A stretch of 31,157 nt of DNA from Nemertoderma westbladi (Eukaryota; Xenacoelomorpha; Nemertodermatida; Nemertodermatidae). The stretch is from assembly GCA_032718475.1 (NCBI GenBank), contig JAUCBJ010004477.1, forward strand, positions 1 through 31,157, in the 5' to 3' direction. The notes under the pieces are model-generated. The model was not told where the DNA came from. It worked only from the letters and a program-made list of their open reading frames with translations, and did no database searches. This document shows positions 29,035 through 31,157 of the stretch, one piece after another. The position numbers and the translations under genes are program-made. Position 1 is the stretch's first letter; the number at the start of each line of letters is the position of its first letter.

Positions 29035-30287
29035 ATGAGTTAGTTAACGTTCGCCCTTGTGGTTGCTACAGTATTACATTCATTTCAGACATATTCATTT
29101 TACTATAAGCAACAAGCCATCCGGAAAAACACATTATTAATTATATTCTGTATATATATTATTCTGTCCGCCAAGTCAGCCAGTACACTTGTGTAACACA
29201 GGGCCGCCTTAACATTTGATGGGCCCCTAGGCTAATATTGTAACCGTCGAGTAGTGCAGATAGTGGTGCACTTTGATTTCATGTGAAAAATATAATCTTT
29301 AGCGCAAATTGACCACAAGTGAAATAAAGTTAATTTATTGTTTTGGTTAGAAAATGTCGACACAGTAACCTGCTCCTTGCTCTTAGTGATTTTAATAAAT
29401 TTAATAAAGTTTTTAAACTACTACTCTACTGGTGTTCGTACGTAGCTCTGGTGCTGACGTGTATCTATATGGCTGAGAAAATGAATACAACATACAGTAG
29501 TTCATTGTGACCTGTTGCTGGAAATCTCTTAACTTATGTTGGAGGTTAACTTGAAAGTTGCCTGTTCACATTAGACAATCATAGTGTGGAGTATTTTCTT
29601 GTTCCAGTTTCAACTGTGAAGTGTTATTCCCTGAAGTCACATACATCCTTAGCCTGGCTGTGTGGGTCTGGGTATTATAATAAATTGTTTAAACTGTTTT
29701 ATATGTTTGTTTAATTCGCCTTAATATGAAAGAGTAAGGTCTAATATAATTTATTAAATGGGATAATTTTTTTAATGGGAGAATCTAATTTATTTACATT
29801 TTGGAAGGTAATACAGTAATAAACTCGGAGCCCCTGAAGGGACATTTGGTAAAAAATTTCGCACAACGAGGGACAAAGAGGACAGCGGGGCGGTTAAAGT
29901 AACTCATGGACAAAGGTTAGCACAGCAATCAAACTAACTGAGGTACAGTACAAAGGTTAGTGCATAACGGTTAAACGAACGAGTGTGAATAACGAATGTT
30001 AGGACATAAAAACCACTTTAGTTTCAGAAAATTTCAAATATTGCTTCTGCTTTTATATTTTCATATTTTCATTTTTTTACGGATAGACAGACATACAGAC
30101 GGACATTCACCGCCATTTGCCCTTTCATCAGGAGAGCCAGTTACCACAGCCAGAGCAGAGGGAACGGACGGTGGAGATACCGAAAATACTCTCCTTTGAT
30201 TGGCTAACCGTCTTCCCGCATAATCTACCAGCAAACGGGCCATAATGAACTATGTTGTATAATTTTTCTGAGCCATATATCTAGACC
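29035..30287. other. Non-coding, no gene seen
   Basis: cagggccgccttaac followed by gggcccctaggct at ~29199-29232 resembles a transposon terminus, without a partner end found. acaaaggttag occurs twice (~29911 and ~29950). Confidence 0.4.
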
Positions 30288-30356
30288 ATGGACTTCTAGA
30301 ATATTAATTCATACCAATGCAATAGCTACTTTATAAATAATATTCTAGAAGTCCAT
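30288..30356. repeat. Hairpin with perfect 19-bp stem
   Basis: atggacttctagaatatta (30288-30306) is exactly inverted as taatattctagaagtccat (30338-30356) around a 31-base spacer. Imperfect pairing extends outward (tctagac/gtctaaa). It could be a tiny MITE or a stem-loop RNA gene; nothing here decides. Confidence 0.85.
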
Positions 30357-30366
30357 GTCTAAAGAC

Positions 30367-30418
30367 CAAGGACTACTGACTGAAGGCTTCAGTAGTCCCA
30401 TGGCCTAGGTAGTCCTTG
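30367..30418. repeat. Nested hairpins from a ggactac motif
   Basis: ggactactga (30370-30379) pairs exactly with tcagtagtcc (30389-30398). caaggactac (30367-30376) also pairs exactly with gtagtccttg (30409-30418). The two structures are mutually exclusive. Confidence 0.8.
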
Positions 30419-31157
30419 CTAGAGACATGCAGTGCATATGCTGTACAGTACGTGCGTCACGTCCTGCAGTAGATAGGCTTATACACATGCTTATACCCAG
30501 ATATCTGTATATTGCATCAGTGCATAGCAGCAAGCTAGCCTTAGAGTCTTAGCGTACCCTGCCTCCTGTTCCTGCCATCAACAATCAAGAAAATCTCTCA
30601 GACCCTTACCGGTTTTCCATATCGGCCTACTATTCAGCAATTACAGAATTAGTGCTGCAGTGTATTTTGGACAGACCAATCACGGGCGAGTTGCGTCACA
30701 TAGCATGTCCACCCTTTTCAGCTTTGTTTTCTATCTTTTTCAAATTTGAAAAAGGTGGACAGGGTTGAGAAAGAACAGGCAATAAATTGACTGATCAGAT
30801 TTATCTGCACATTAGGCTATAGCGCAGCTCTGTCAACGTTTTTCAAAAATTTTCAAATGTTTTTATGGATAATTGTTATTATTATTACTGCCATACTTAT
30901 TGTTACCAACCGAAGTTGTCCATACAGCCATAAGTAGTTCAATAATCTGATAATATGGGGCTAGCCACTAAGTCTGTGAGCTGAGCCTTTAGCCAGTTAG
31001 CATCAATATTTGAACGTTAATATTCTAACACATTATAACGTTAATTAATAACTACTGTATCTATTGTACGGTAAATATAATATGCTTTGTTTACCGTTCG
31101 TCCCGAGATTTGATATTAAACGACCGAGCGCAGCGATGGTATTTAAATAAGTCAGAT
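30419..31157. other. Non-coding, no gene seen
   Basis: tggggctagccactaagt at ~30956 looks like a diverged end of the 21574-type element. ccgagcgcagcga at ~31124 echoes ~5836. No ORF. Confidence 0.4.

Noticed and set aside
1-31157. CRISPR array or prokaryotic operon
   Set aside because: No regular repeat-spacer structure; the genes are metazoan and the tandem arrays are minisatellite or transposon units.

Overview
This is nuclear DNA from an animal. It is A+T-rich and gene-poor, with long non-coding stretches full of non-autonomous DNA transposons, and its two clear genes encode metazoan-type proteins: vinculin and a PC-esterase-domain (PCED1/FAM113) protein. Taxonomic placement is inference only. 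A marine invertebrate is likely, and the abundance of long poly-G/poly-C runs and foldback repeats would suit a tunicate, but nothing here proves it. There is no sign of bacterial or organellar organisation.

Layout. 1-5.6 kb is repeat territory: a half copy of a long-TIR, Mutator-like element, a pogo/Tc1-like MITE with TA duplication, a tRNA-like Pol III unit, a ~400 bp direct repeat, a broken zinc-finger ORF and a 17-bp minisatellite. 6.06-6.86 kb is a giant foldback element with poly-C in one arm and poly-G in the other. 8.8-11.7 kb holds an intact vinculin gene with no introns (minus strand). 12.3-12.6 kb may hold the last two exons of an unidentified minus-strand gene. 13-19 kb is mostly featureless, apart from a perfect 16-bp hairpin, a CTCF-like motif and a poly-G/poly-C hairpin. 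19.26-20.15 kb is a complete copy of the Mutator-like element with a 9-bp target duplication. 21.57-22.88 kb is a repeat element built of 315-bp tandem units that carry CTCF-like motifs; related copies lie at 23.9 and 27.0 kb. 24.37-25.69 kb holds the intronless PCED1-like gene (plus strand). 27.7-29.03 kb is a decayed LINE reverse transcriptase split by a hAT-type element with a perfect 8-bp target duplication. 30.29-30.42 kb contains two nested hairpins.

The two confident genes are unrelated in function (a focal-adhesion adaptor and a predicted SGNH/PC-esterase) and about 12.6 kb apart on opposite strands; no operon or pathway link is visible. The main biological interest is that both are uninterrupted, that vinculin ends two residues early, and that the surrounding transposon layer contains foldback, G-tract and possibly insulator-like sequences.
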